A stretch of 64,000 bases of DNA from Puccinia triticina. Taxonomy: Eukaryota > Basidiomycota > Pucciniomycetes > Pucciniales > Pucciniaceae. Location: positions 682,001-746,000 of the forward strand of contig NC_070567.1 of the NCBI RefSeq assembly GCF_026914185.1, given 5' to 3'. This document shows, piece by piece, positions 23,172 through 34,984 of this stretch. The translations under genes and the position numbers were made by a program. The notes beneath the pieces were generated by a model that was not told the origin of the DNA, made no database searches, and saw nothing but the letters and a program-made list of their open reading frames with translations. How positions within the stretch are numbered: position 1 is the stretch's first letter; every line of letters begins with the position of its first letter.

Positions 23172-23636
23172 ACTATAGTGCCAGAGGCACTATTCAGGAG
23201 TACCGGGGGACTCTTAATAGTGCCAGAGGCACTATTCAGGAGTACCAGGGGACTCCTCATAGTGCCAGAGGCACTATTCAGGAGTACCGGGGGACTCTTC
23301 ATAGTGCCAGAGGCACTATTCAGGAGTACTGGGGGAATCTTCATAGTGCCAGAGGCACTATTCAGGAGTACTGGGGGACTCTTCATAGTGCCAGAGGCAC
23401 TATTCAGGAGTACCAGGGGACTCCTCATAGTGCCAGAGGCACTATTCAGGAGTACCAGGGGACTCCTCATAGTGCCAGAGGCACTATTCAGGAGTACCAG
23501 GGGACTCCTCATAGTGCCAGAGGCACTATTCAGGAGTACCAGGGGACTCCTCATAGTGCCAGAGGCACTATTCAGGAGTACCAGGGGACTCCTCATAGTG
23601 CCAGAGGCACTATTCAGGAGTACCAGGGGACTCTTG
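23172..23636. repeat. 42-bp minisatellite, 11 units
   Basis: Eleven head-to-tail units contain the dyad ATAGTGCCAGAGGCACTAT followed by CAGGAGTACCAGGGGACTCC. Units 6 to 10 are identical, while units 1 to 5 carry scattered substitutions. Because 42 is a multiple of three, both strands stay open (166 and 165 codons). I take those frames as side effects rather than genes. Confidence 0.9.
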
Positions 23637-23639
23637 CAC

Positions 23640-24330
23640 TATCCAGTAAACAAATATGCAAAAACAAAAAAATAAAAACATGCTTATATATCAACCAATT
23701 TTGTTAACTCAGGGAAAACAAAATGCTGTGTGTTGCATGCTGCTTCTGGAGGAGGCATATGCACAAACTCTGAGAACCTCAGGGTTAACCAAATGATGTG
23801 TGTAGAGGGTCAGGATTTATACTGCTTCTGCCAGAGGCAAAAGCTCAAACCTGACAATCTGGTTGGTGTGACCAATTCCGCCCAATACAGTGAAGGACTT
23901 CCCTTTGGTTTTGGGACGCCAGAAAAATGATATTTTATATTCTCAAGCAGCTCCTCTGACCAAAAATATAAAATAGAAATAGAAAAAACAAAATACACAG
24001 CTTTCTCCAGTGGCAGGAAGTCCTCCAGTTGGTGACCTGAAGCAGAGTAGTCCAGTTGCTGACCCAGCCTCTTGACCTCAACAACCAGACTTTCTATTCA
24101 CCTTTCTCTGCCAAGGTCTTTGCAGAAGAAAAAGATTTTACAAGATCTCTTGTTGACATGAAAGCCATCCATCTCAATGCTGAAAATCTCTCTCATCAGA
24201 AAAAAAACTTGAGCCAGTAGTGCTCAAGGACGTTAGGGTGTTGTTGCAGTAGAAGATGCAAAAATTGCCTGGATGCCACTGTTGAATTCAAATGAGGAGG
24301 TGTAATATTTGGTCCCAATTGCTTGACTTC
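23640..24330. other. intergenic, no supported gene
   Basis: AT-rich DNA with short frames only. A partial copy of the terminus caggaagtcctccag near 24015 recalls the GACTTCCCGTC element family at 28.7-29.8 kb. Confidence 0.4.
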
Positions 24331-24559
24331 TATGACCTCAGATTAAAATAAGGCATATAAGGCTATTTACATCTATTTACAAATAGTGTCTTGATATATA
24401 GACGGCAGTTACAGATAGTGTCTCAATATTTCTGTTGGCGCAAATAAAAATGATCAGGAGTTGAATCAGAATGTTGAGAACCTTTTTTATTTATTTTCAA
24501 AATTTGGATCATTGGAGTGTGAGAGGAAAAGCGGTTCAATCGGTTTGCATGGTAGAGCC

Positions 24560-25085
24560 TCCAGAAACATTTGATTCTCCATGATTACCTTTCAGGCCCG
24601 AGTTCCCCACCTCAACAGTGTTTTTACCCTGACTTGCAGCATTTGATTGGTCCGGATTCTTGTAACCACATACCGTTTATCGATAGAGTGAAATAAGGAA
24701 GTCTTGATGATTGATCGGGTCTTTCATTTCAAGGTGACGGTGTTTGATGGGCAGGATTCCATCTAAGTATTCTTCATTATAGCAATCACGTGGAAGTTTT
24801 TAAGGGGCATCCATCGGTTTTTTGGCTTTGGTCGACTCGAGCTTAGCACCACCTCGGCGGAGTAGATTGTACCCATTAGACCAACTTCTTGGATTCTTTG
24901 GAAGTAGGATCGCTACCTCGTCCAACTGATGTAAAACTTTGGTGAAAATTTCGTACCGGAGGGCAATTTGGGTTGTTGTCTTCATGATCGGAAACACATC
25001 GAACATCTTTGAAAAGGATGGTAAAGTTGTTGTTTTTTGGAAAGATTTCCTTCGCTACCTTGTAGTTACCTTTGCTCAGCAACCT
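24560..25085 (-). pseudogene. degraded coding remnant of unknown identity
   Basis: The minus strand reads LLSKGNYKVAKEIFPKN, shifts frame near 25030, then continues RYEIFTKVLHQLDEVAILLP and, past an in-frame TAA near 24798, LPRDCYNEEYLDGILPIKHR. A second TAA follows near 24680. The composition is protein-like and the frame is stable apart from these lesions, so it was probably a gene. I do not recognise the product. A transposon protein is as likely as a host gene. Confidence 0.4.
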
Positions 25086-25704
25086 ATTAAAATAAGTGTA
25101 AGTAGTTGAATATGCTATTGAAGTTCGAAAAGTAGACCCTCAAGTGGTAAAAGTCGGAGAGCGTGGCGTCGGTTTTGCCCAGCGGAAAGGGAAGGGGACG
25201 TCGAGGCAATAGTAAACTGCAGTGAGGAACCCGCGGGGTTTGGAGAATTTGCACCGACCGGGGTCCTCGGGCCATAATGAATGTAATTCAACAAATAACA
25301 ACACCTTAAAAAACACCGTTTTTCTGCGAAAAAACGCAGCTTGACAACCCAGCGATGTTGAAGCTGCTGCGCAAACCTGTAGCATGGCTGCTGTGTAGCA
25401 AGACAATCAGTACCATGAAGACCATTGATTGCCTTGATCCAGTACAATATGAATACTGGGATTCACAATTGTAAAATTGTAAACTTGTGAAACAAGCATT
25501 AAAATCAAGGATATAAAACTGCCAAGAAAGGAAAAGAGGTAAGAGATGAGCAACTCCAACAGTCGCAATCACTCATGACAATCACAAAAACAAAACAACA
25601 AATGTGGTCCGTAACAGAGAGAGATAATGAAAAACAGGAATGAATTCAACAAAATAAAAGTTACCAGGAGAAATGATTGTCTTTGATTGAGCTTATGATG
25701 GTTC

Positions 25705-27882
25705 TCAGGTTCGTCTGGGAACAAGACTTCCATCACAAATACCACGTTGGCGATGTCGCATTAATGCATCTCCTCGGGCAAAACCTTTGCCACTGGGTAG
25801 AGAAGACAAGTCAGTCGTGGAATGGTGTTTGAGAGTTTTCAGATGAAAAGCCTACCAAATACAGTTGAAGGGTTTGCTCTTTGCGTGGATCTTCTCATGG
25901 CGACGGAGGTCATGTTGACGCACAAAGGCGGCGTTACTGGGGGAAAGGAGAAATAAGAGAATAATCAGGATGTGAGGATACTCATTAAGCAATGCATGAA
26001 TAGTGTACGAGATGGTGTACCAGTTAGTGACAGAACATATGAACGGTTTGTCCTCAAGATGGGTTTGGATATGGCTCTCAATGGCCGTCTTGCGGGGGAA
26101 CGAGCGGCCACAGCCGTGGAGCTTACAGACGTAGCGCTTTGCAATTGACCCATCTGCGGACTCGGCGGGGTAGCAGATGGTGTCGTAAAGGCACTTGAGG
26201 ATATCCTTGGGTATCCCACTGGCCTCTCTGGACGGGTTCAACCCGATGACGTTTGCTCCCGGTGGGGGGTGCTGGACGAGTGTCGACTTCGACTTTGGCC
26301 CCGGCTTGAGCCGCGAGCCTACGAGCGGGGCACGCTTGATGAGGGAACTCAATCCGCCAGCCTGGTAGGGGTTAACGTTTTCGTTGGCCGAGTTGGAGCT
26401 CGTGGCGGAACAGCGTCTCTTGTAGGCAGGGTACTCCTCCGAGTCTGTATGCTGCGAGAGACCTCGTTTGCCCTGCTCAGAACGGTTGAGATGCTCTGAG
26501 TTGTTGAGTGACATTGGCACGCTGTGGGGCTCAGCCATCGACACGGAGTCAATACTTGCAGGACCTTGTCCGAATCGGCCACAGAAGCCCGGCCCGGATA
26601 TCAGATGTCCAAAGGTGGAAGCGTGGTCGAATGGTGAATTGGAAGTATTTGAAGATAATTGAGGCCGACGGGTAAAGTAATCCGTCTGGCCATCCAAGGC
26701 ACTAGTGTAGCTGGCAGGGCTATTGACAAACTGATTGACACTGCTCTCATATTGACCATAGGACATCTGAGGAATTGCCCCGGTAGCAGGAAGGTAGCCC
26801 AATCCGTAGGTGAGGTCAATGTTTGTGGGGGAAAGAAGGGCATTCGATTGGATGGGTGGCTGAAGGGAAATCCTTCCTTGGTTGACGTTGAAGTCCATGG
26901 CGGGGTTTTCCTTGAGGGGAAGATGAGAACAATGTGTTGGGAAGCTCATTCCCGTAGGAGTAGGTACCGCCGAGAACGTCGCAGAGGACGGCGTCGGAAG
27001 GCCCCCGAAGTAGCTCACACCCGGGTCAGATTGGGGCGCATTGATACTGGTGTGTAGCCAGTTAACGATGCTCGGAGGCGTGGGCGCCAGGTGGGAGGCA
27101 TGGTTGGAATGTTGAGGCTCAAAGTAGAACGAGGGGGCCGATGGCGAGACGTAAGAAGCGGATGAATCCGAATAAGGAGTTAACGGATTGAGGCAATTCG
27201 GAGAGAGTCGGTCGGTGGCGTTGAAAGCTGACATATTCGTATTAACAGTCAGGTTGAGCTTGTTCTTCGTGCTCCAGTCGTGGGAGGAGGTGGCTGGGGG
27301 CGGATGATCCATAGAAGCACTAGCTCTCATGTGTTGCGATTCTTGTGGTAGCGACGAATTGGGTGATGGAGCACTCTCAGTCGACAGAGCGGTGGAACAC
27401 GCCCCGGACCAGTCCTTGATGGCTTGAGATTGGAGGTAAGCATCAGGAGCTCTTTGTGCAAGCACATTGAGGGATGTCTGGACATCTAATTGAGGAGTTT
27501 CATCAAGCGTTTGCACTTGATGGCCACCTGTTCCCAATGTGATTAGTGGTGTAGATTTTGGGTAGGGGAGCATCTGAGTCGGCAATGGCGCATCTACTTC
27601 AATGGCTGGAAGGCCGTAGGCCAACAAATCCAGTATCAAGTAATCTTGGTACAAGACTTGGTTATCCAAGTATAGGCTGGAGTGTATGCTTCCAGCTGGG
27701 CTTCGTCCTTGACTTCCAAAGTCTGAATCAAGGAAGGTGTCAGCGCTCATGCTATGCTCAAATGGATCCGTTGAATCCAGGCTAAGTAGCGACGTTGGCG
27801 GGCTCGAGTTGTTCTGGAAGTCATCCTGCTTGGATGTATCCGACATATAGCACGATGGAGATGTGGCAGAAGCGGTCGTCAT
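25705..27882 (-). CDS. C2H2 zinc-finger transcription factor, Swi5/Ace2 type
   Basis: Three exons, 27882-26021, 25936-25856 and 25792-25705, join in phase to 676 aa. The long Ser/Pro/Gln-rich N-terminal region looks disordered. Three fingers lie at the C-terminus: Cys586-x4-Cys...His604-x3-His608, Cys616-x4-Cys...His634-x3-His638, and Cys646-x-Cys648...His661...Cys667. The SHIQTHLED linker and the CxCGKxFxRxDALMxHRxRxxC third finger are hallmarks of yeast Swi5 and Ace2, which activate late-mitotic and G1 genes in the nucleus. The target genes here are unknown. The start at 27882 was chosen because low-complexity protein sequence begins there, but the frame stays open upstream to 28392. Crz1-like factors were considered and fit less well. 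Confidence 0.85.
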
Positions 27883-28700
27883 ATTGAAGGACGTTAGGAG
27901 GGTTTTGTGAGAGCCGGGCTGCCTCGATGTAGATGTTCGCAGGTGAGGAGAAGGCTGGAGGATGGGTTGTTTTTGGACGAAGGACGGATGACAGATAGAC
28001 AGAAGGAGAATTGTAGGGACAGAACTGGAATGATGGTGAAGCAATTTTTCAAGGATGATGATAGAAAAGTGGGAACGATGCAAAAAGTTGGGGCACCCCA
28101 GGAGGAGCTTCTCAGTATTTATATCCAGGGCATGAGGCCCCAGACGAGTGATTGGGCCGTCTTGTCCGCTGCCTGATACCGATTTCGATTGAGCCTGAAA
28201 ACTCAGGTGCAACCGGAGTACCTGGCCGGTCGGCTGCCGAATGTAGGACGGCGAGTCATTCAGTCCCTCAGGTCCGCTTCCCTCCCCCGGGGTTCCTGGA
28301 ATTCCATTCCAAAAATAAATAATAGTTTCCTTTGGACCAGCGGGTATGTATGCGCACCCCTGTAGACTGGAAACGACCGTATGTGTATACACATTCTACA
28401 TACATGTGTACATATATGCACATAGGGGAGGGACTGTTGCAGACTGTTGCGCAGTGGATGCGAGCGGGCGGGTGACGGGCAGCGAGGGGTGTAAGGAGTC
28501 GGACAAATGTTAATGGTCCGCGACTGGATGGATGAGCCAAGAGAGATGAGGAAACTCATACATCCAGCCGCGGGTACAAGCTGCACCAAAATATTTTCCA
28601 GTTCATTCAGAACGGACGTCGCCAGGAACGAGTCACAGCATCCGCGTTTGTGATTTGAGAATATGTATCTCAGAAACCACTCAAAGTGGTTTCTGAAATG
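27883..28700. other. 5' flank of the Swi5/Ace2-like gene
   Basis: This stretch should hold the promoter and 5' untranslated region of the minus-strand transcription factor. The factor's frame stays open across its first 510 bases without an upstream stop. A dense TACATA/TGTACA microsatellite-like stretch lies at 28383-28422. No other gene is supported. Confidence 0.4.
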
Positions 28701-28702
28701 GA

Positions 28703-29816
28703 ATATGACTTCCCGTCGTTGTTTAGAGAGCTCTAGATGCCCCTCTAAATCCTTAAATAAGACAGCTATCAAAAACTCAACCAGTGCACATGAAGTTAAT
28801 GAACTCTAGGGTTAGGAAAACATTTTCCTTTTGGTCAAAAATTAAGAATTTGGGTTTGTAAATTGAGATCTGGGAGGCTCCCAGACTCGACGGGAAGTCC
28901 TCCAGTGCACATGAAATCAATAAATTGTAGGGTTGGGAAAACACTTCTCTTTTTGTCAAAAATTAAGAATTTGGGTGTGTAAATTGAGATCTGGGAGGCT
29001 CCCAGACTCGACGGGAAGTCGTCCATTGGATGACTTCCCGTCATCATTTAGAGAGCTCTAGATGCCTCTCTAAATCCTAAATTAAGACACCTATCAAAAA
29101 CTCAACCAGTGCACATGAAAGTAATGAACTGTAGGGCTAGGAAAACATTTCCCTTTTTATCAAAAATTAAGGATTTGGGTGTGTAAATTGAGATCTGAGA
29201 GGCTCCCAGACTCGACGGGAAGTCCTCCAATGGAGGACTTCCCGTCGGCATTTAGAGAGCTCTAGATGCCCCTCTAACTCCTAAATTAAGACCCCTACCA
29301 AATCAACAATCAGTGCACATGAAAGTCATGAGCTGTAGGGTTAGGAAATCATTTTCCCTTCTACCAAAAATTATGAGTCTGGGTATGTAAATTGAGATCT
29401 GGGAGGCTCCCAGACTCGACGGGAAGTCCTCCAATGTTCTGCATAAATTTAGGAAATATTCTCTGGGATATTGGATGACTTCCTGTCATCATTTAGAGAG
29501 CTCTAGATGCCTCTCTAAATCCTAAATTAAGACACCCATCAAAAACTCAACCAGTGCACATGAAAGTAATGAACTGTAGGGCTAGGAAAACATTTCCCTT
29601 TTTGTCAAAAATTAAGGATTTGGGTGTGTAAATTGAGATCTGGGAGGCTCCCAGACTCAACGGGAAGTCCTCCATTGGGTGACTTCCCGTGGGATCTGGC
29701 ACCCTCCAAGATGCCGCTTTAGACCCGAAAAGTCTAGATTTTTGCAGGGAAATCTACTTTTTGGGCTCTAGATTGTTTCTGGGAGACTCCCAGATCTTGA
29801 CGGGAAGTCATCCATT
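28703..29816. repeat. array of about 200-bp inverted-repeat-ended units
   Basis: Six units (about 28703-28904, a 5'-truncated one 28905-29025, 29027-29229, 29231-29433, 29472-29674, and a divergent 29675-29814) each run from TGGATGACTTCCCGTC to GACGGGAAGTCCTCCA. A palindrome TCTGGGAGGCTCCCAGA lies near the right end of each. The sixth shares only the ends. Related ends occur near 61.4 and 62.3 kb. The units look like tandemly arrayed MITEs. No superfamily assigned. Confidence 0.75.
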
Positions 29817-30139
29817 TCCCGCCAAATATTTTGAAAATATCTCAGAAACCACTCAGAGTGGTTTTTACAATTTTTTTGAAGATATTCTTGATGAAAAATC
29901 CAAAATATTTGGGAAAATATCTCCAATCCCACCATATATCCGGCAAAATATTTTGTTAACCAAATTTTATTGGACAAAATATACTGATAAACCCTTTTTA
30001 TTGTGCAAAATATTCTGATATCCATATTTTATTGCACAAGATATTCAAGAGAACCAAATTTATTGCGTAAAATATTTTGCGGCAGTTTTCAGGGAGGGTG
30101 AGGTTACAACAAGGAAGACAAATCAGGCAGAAAGTACAA
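29817..30139. other. AT-rich tract of AAATATTTT words
   Basis: AAATATTTT-like words recur about every 25-35 bases without a strict unit. A similar tract (33310-33530) precedes the second copy of the element described next. Confidence 0.5.
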
Positions 30140-32061
30140 TGGAGGCGCTGGACCGACATGTTGGACAGCTTTTTGTTTTTTGCAGTGTCTTGAATTTTTT
30201 TGCATTGGCATCTTTTTTTTATACAAATTCATTCTCCAAGATGGCCAGAAGCTATTGGATTATTGGTTTCCACTGTGCCACAACCACATATACAGACCAA
30301 TATGTACAGTGCCTGGAAGAAAGTTTTCATTAAATTTCTTTTGACAAGAACACATACAAACCATGCCTGTTAATTTCTGATTTATTAGGAGGATGGACAG
30401 AAAGGTTCCAAAAGAATGAACATAAGTAATGTTTTTGGAAAAAATAAGTGCATACTAGCTGAAAATATTTTTTTCATTAAATGATAATTTTGGAAAATCT
30501 TTAATACTATTCCAAAAAAATTGTGAATAAGCAGAATCAATAGACTGACATGTGACGTGAATGATAATAAATGAAAAAAATGAATCCCAAAATCCATCCT
30601 AAATTTTAGTTGGCAGTGAAAACACCTCAGACACTGTTTTTTTGTTACCTGCAGTGCAAATTTGCAATTTTTGAGGTACTTTCCCTGCCCACAAAAATTT
30701 AGGATGGATTTTGGGATTCATTTTTTTCATTTATTATCATTCACGTCACATGTCAGTCTATTGATTCTGATTATTCACAATTTTTTTGGAATAGTATTAA
30801 AGATTTTCCAAAATTATCATTTAATGAAAAAAATATTTTCAGCTAGTATGCACTTATTTTTTCCAAAAACATTACTTATATTCATTCTTTTGGAACCTTT
30901 CTGTCCATCCTCCTAATAAATCAGAAATTAGCAGGCATGGTTTGTATGTGTTCTTGTCAAAAGAAATTTAATGAAAACTTTCTTCCGGGCACTGTATATA
31001 AATATGTACATAAGGGCTATTGTGGCAACTCTACCTACTTTCTGCACCGCATGGGTACAAAAGCAATGCCTTGAACCATACACAAAGGCCATCTGAGGAT
31101 GTCCTACGAGTCGTAAAGCTTGCTGGATGTCCTTGCAGAGGTTAACGGCTTGTTGAGTGGACTTGGGTCCCTGCGGGAAGAGGCCTGTCAACTCAGTTAA
31201 GTTAGAGTGATTTGCGGAGGCTCCCTTTGCAAGGGGTACTTCGCCTCAGCCAGGCTGCACCAGGCCCTCCAAAGAGAGTCTGGTGTAAGTTGGCAAATCA
31301 CTTGACAACCATTATTCTTCTGATCCAGTCGATAATGATTTTTTTGCTGGAATAAAAGGAAGAGGTGGTCTCAATTCCTCAGCTTATATGCTCTGAAATG
31401 CTGTTCTGACTCTCCTGGGCACCTAACCAACCCTCAATCAAGTCAGAGAGGAGCATGATAGAGAGAGCACAAAAGGCAGCATGTAAACAGCTTGACCAAC
31501 TCTTCAGGGCACCTAACCAACCCCCTGTTGAGTGATAAAGAAGTTGCCAAGAATGATGGGGGGGTTGGAGCCGGTGAAAACAGAAGCAGTATATATAGGA
31601 ACCAGGCTGCTCTCCTGCCTGGTGAGGTACTTGTACTATTACAGGATTTATAACCAATCCTGACACTGACACGTGTTTGAGTACTGCTACCATTGTATAC
31701 ATACACTGATACAGACTGATACTGATCCCACATGTTTGGTGGATGCTCAAAGCGGAAGCAAGGAAGGATGGCTAGATTAGAAACATGAAACGTGATTGAC
31801 CAGAATTTCTGGTTCAGAGCCATTTTTGTCTAGGAGTGTTGGCTCAGGCACCATGTTTGGCTAGGAATGTCGGCTCAGAGCCATGGTGGCTGTTTTGTCG
31901 CGCCAGAGGCGCCGTCAGACCAATACCAAAGTGGCCGGATTGTCACTCTGAAAGCATAACAATGGCCGCTTTGTCGGTTCATTTGTCCATTTTGTTGTGG
32001 ATTCACCGGCATTTCACAAAAAAAACACGAATTTGGCTGTTTTTGTCGGTCCAGCACCTTC
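30140..32061. mobile_element. inverted-repeat DNA element, copy A (split by a Tc1/mariner MITE)
   Basis: The left end TGGAGGCGCTGGACCGACA pairs with the right end near 32061 (tgtcggtccagcaccttca). The interior is about 1.2 kb without the insert and is closely similar to copy B at 33535-34765. It has no coding frame. Internally it holds a dyad around 31209-31307 and the ATATATAGGAACCAGGC block. Mutator-like origin is possible but not shown. Confidence 0.65.
30307..30994. mobile_element. Tc1/mariner-type foldback MITE, 688 bp
   Basis: It starts CAGTGCCTGGAAGAAAG and ends CTTTCTTCCGGGCACTG with a TA on each side (30305-30306 and 30995-30996), the Tc1/mariner target. The two arms (about 30307-30609 and 30695-30994) are almost perfect inverted copies, so most of the element can fold into one hairpin. 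The paralogous position in copy B near 33696 lacks the insert. Confidence 0.9.
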
Positions 32062-32179
32062 ATACTGCTACCACCACCAGAAGTGCGGGTAATCGGTAGG
32101 CCAAGCAGATGGATCCAAAGGAAGGGGAGGACTTGATGCTTGACACGTTCCGTTGGTAGAAGTGTTCAGGGAGGGTGCA

Positions 32180-32592
32180 GTGACCTGTTTCTCCTGGTTG
32201 ATCAAGTCGCAGAAGAGGTCCAAAGGGACTGAGCTGATCATGTTCTTGTACAAGACTTGGAAGCTGTTGTCAAAGGATGGGACACGTTTCTGGCCGTCAA
32301 TGGACCCAAGTTGGCGGCCGAATCGGAACCGGTCTTGCGGGATGTATTGGCTGACCGCTTTCCAGATTGCACCTGTGCCCCCATGCTCCGAGAACTTGAG
32401 CGTTGCATTTGGGCCCCAGTTGCCCGCTTCTTGCTTGTGCAGTGCTAGCTTCAACAACGGTGTGGCTACTTGTTCTCCTAACCATTTGCATTGCATCTGG
32501 AAATAAAATCGTGGGCAAATTTAGATTACTGGTGATTGCTAGAGGCGCATCTTCCACTGACCATTGTTGTGGGGACTCCCCAGACCTTGAAG
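32180..32592 (-). pseudogene. fragment of UDP-galactopyranose mutase
   Basis: Two minus-strand pieces join across a short intron (32561 to 32497): FKVWGVPTTM then MQCKWLGEQVATPLL, followed by NWGPNATLKF, HGGTGAIWKAV and SSVPLDLFCDL. These are characteristic of the middle of eukaryotic UDP-galactopyranose mutase, a flavoenzyme converting UDP-Galp to UDP-Galf for surface glycans. The FAD-binding N-terminus and the C-terminal third are absent. The right end of element A abuts the 3' side. The piece amounts to about a quarter of the protein and cannot be functional. Confidence 0.8.
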
Positions 32593-33534
32593 TTAGTCAG
32601 TCAATGCTAACTCACCTGCCTCAGACTGTTTGTCAACGACCAAGTAAGACTTTTTTTTCTGTACCCCCATCAATCAATAGTCAGCATACATCAACTACCC
32701 TAGTGAGTAGCGATCCAAGCTCATATGACGGCTCCAACCAATTGATGCAATCTGCGCGCGGCACCTAGAGCAACAAAGGAGAATGAGGAGGAGGCGAGTA
32801 GCTGTCTTTTGAGGAGCGCAAGGGGCGCAGGCTAGTAGCCGCCGCCGGAGATGGCGAGGAGATTGCTGTGTGTGGGCCGCACAATTGAATAAGTGTTCCA
32901 ACCGGTTGACTGCCCAATGGAAAAATGGAAAGATTCGAGGGCGGATCTCTAAAGAGATCAGCTGGTGGTAGAAGCAAGGAGATGGAAGTTATTGGGTACT
33001 GCTGGAGCAGGAGTGAGATGACCAGAACAGTGAGAATGATAATGCAAGTAGTGAAACTAGCTCTGCAGCTAGTTTCCCGCTAATAACCGTTCTTGAGGGT
33101 GGGCAAGTGTCACAGATTGTGACCTTCTGTGTCAGGTCACAACAGGGAGGACTCTGAGCGCTTGGCTCACAATTCAAAACTCCGGTCAGAAGGAGATGGT
33201 CACAGCTGCGCAACCTGCAGCACTTCAGCAGGTTTTTCACCACAATTAGACCCAACTGTTGTGTTCTGTGGGAGAGAACTGGGCCAGTTATCCCAGCATG
33301 AAGAGTGAAAATTAGTGGAAATATTTATTTCAACTTTCCAGAGTCATGGAAAATATTTCTGGGGACTTTTGTAGGTGCAAGGAAATATTTGCTTGAACTT
33401 CCAGAGGAAAGAAAATATTTCCTGTGACTTTTGGAAACATTTGAAGGAAATATTTTCTTTTGCATAGATATTGTGGGAAATATTCCATTTCAAAAAAAAA
33501 AATTGGAGGAAATATGTACAAAGGGACTGGGATA
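32593..33534. other. no supported gene; AT-rich lead-in to element copy B
   Basis: 32.6-33.3 kb has short frames only. 33310-33530 is dominated by GGAAATATTT words like those preceding element copy A. Confidence 0.4.
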
Positions 33535-34765
33535 TGGAGGCGCTGGACCAACATGTCGGACAGCTTTTTGTTTTTTGCAGGGTCTTGAATTTTTTTGCAT
33601 TGGCATTTTTTTTATACAAATTGATTCTCCAAGATGGCCAGAAGCTATTGGGTTATTGATTTACACTGTGCCACAGCTACATATACAGACCAATATGTAC
33701 ATAAATATGTACATAAGGGCTATTGTGGCAACTGTACCTACTTTCTGCACCACATGGGTACAAAAGCAATGCCTTTACCAAACACAAAGGCCATCTGAGG
33801 ATGTCCTGCGAGTCTTACAGCTTGCTGGATGTCCTTGCAGAGGTTAACGGCTTGTTGAGTGGACTTGGGTCCTTGCAGGACAGGGCCCGTTGACTCAGTT
33901 AAGTTAGAGTGATTTGCGGAGGCTCCCTTTGCAAGGGGTACTTTGCGTCAGCCAGGCTGCACCAGGCCCTCCGAAGAGAGTCTGGTGTAAGTTGGCAAAT
34001 CACTTGACAACCATTTTTCTTCTTATCCAGTCAATAATGATTTTTTTGCTGGAATAAAAGGAAGAGGTGGTCTCAATTCCTCAGCTTATATGCTCTGAAA
34101 TGCTGTTCTGACTCTCCTGGGCACCTAACTGACCCCCAATCAAGTCAGAGAGGAGCATGATAGAGAGAGCATAAAAGGCAGCATGTAAACAGTTGACCAA
34201 CTCTTCAGGGCACCTAACCAACCCCCTGTTGAGTGATAAAGAAGTTGCCAAGAATGATGGGGGGGGGTTGGAGCGGGTTAAAACAGAAGAGGTATATATA
34301 GGAATCAGGCTGCTCTCCTGCCTGGCAAGGTACTTGTACTATTACAGGATTTATAACCAATCCTGACACTGACATGTGTCTGAGTACTGCTACCATTGTA
34401 TACATACACTGATACAGACTGATACTGATCCCACATGTTTGGCGGATGCTCAAAGCGGAAGCAAGGAAAGATGGCTAGATTCAAAACATGAAACGTGACT
34501 GACCAGAATATCTGGTTCAGAGCCATTTATGTCTAGGAGTGTCGGCTCAGGCACCATGTTTGGCTAGGAATGTTGGCTCAGAGCCATGGTGGCTGTTTTG
34601 TTGCGCCAGAGGCGCCGTCAGACCAACACCAAAGTGGCCGGATTGTTGCTCTGAAAGCATAACAATGGCCGCTTTGTTGGTTCATTTGTCCATTTTGTTG
34701 TGGATTCACTGGCATTTCACAAAAAAAACACAAACTTGGCCGTTTTTGTTGGTCCAGCGCCTCCA
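33535..34765. mobile_element. inverted-repeat DNA element, copy B
   Basis: The ends TGGAGGCGCTGGACCAACA (33535) and TGTTGGTCCAGCGCCTCCA (34765) are a perfect 19-bp inverted repeat. The flanks share actggga (33526 and 34767), which may be an imperfect target duplication of about 9 bp, as in Mutator-like elements. It is in the same orientation as copy A and has no transposase. Confidence 0.75.
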
Positions 34766-34984
34766 CACTGGGAATATATTCTCTCAACAATCTCCCTGAA
34801 TATTTCCAAAAGCCTGTAGATTATTTCTGGACCCCATCAGAAAACTTTTAGTGCACCTGTGGTGATATATAGACTGGGTTCTATGGCATATGGGTATATG
34901 GAATAACAGAGTGAGGAAACAAATAGAAAGGTATGGCAATAGAATATACAATAATAGAAATAGAAAGAACAAAAGTTCACAATG

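Noticed and set aside
23172..23636. CRISPR-like array
   Set aside because: Units are contiguous with no unique spacers and the genome is fungal. It is a minisatellite.
23096..23675. Repeat-protein genes on both strands of the minisatellite (166 and 165 codons)
   Set aside because: The frames arise only because the 42-bp unit is a multiple of three and stop-free. There is no start context, unique sequence or splice-linked exon.
25852..28392. Single-exon 846-residue protein
   Set aside because: Read without splicing it loses the second and third zinc fingers. Two introns restore all three fingers in phase.
31200..31310. Possible tRNA or riboswitch-like fold in copies A and B
   Set aside because: The dyad is simple and is part of a mobile element. 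No known RNA family fits.
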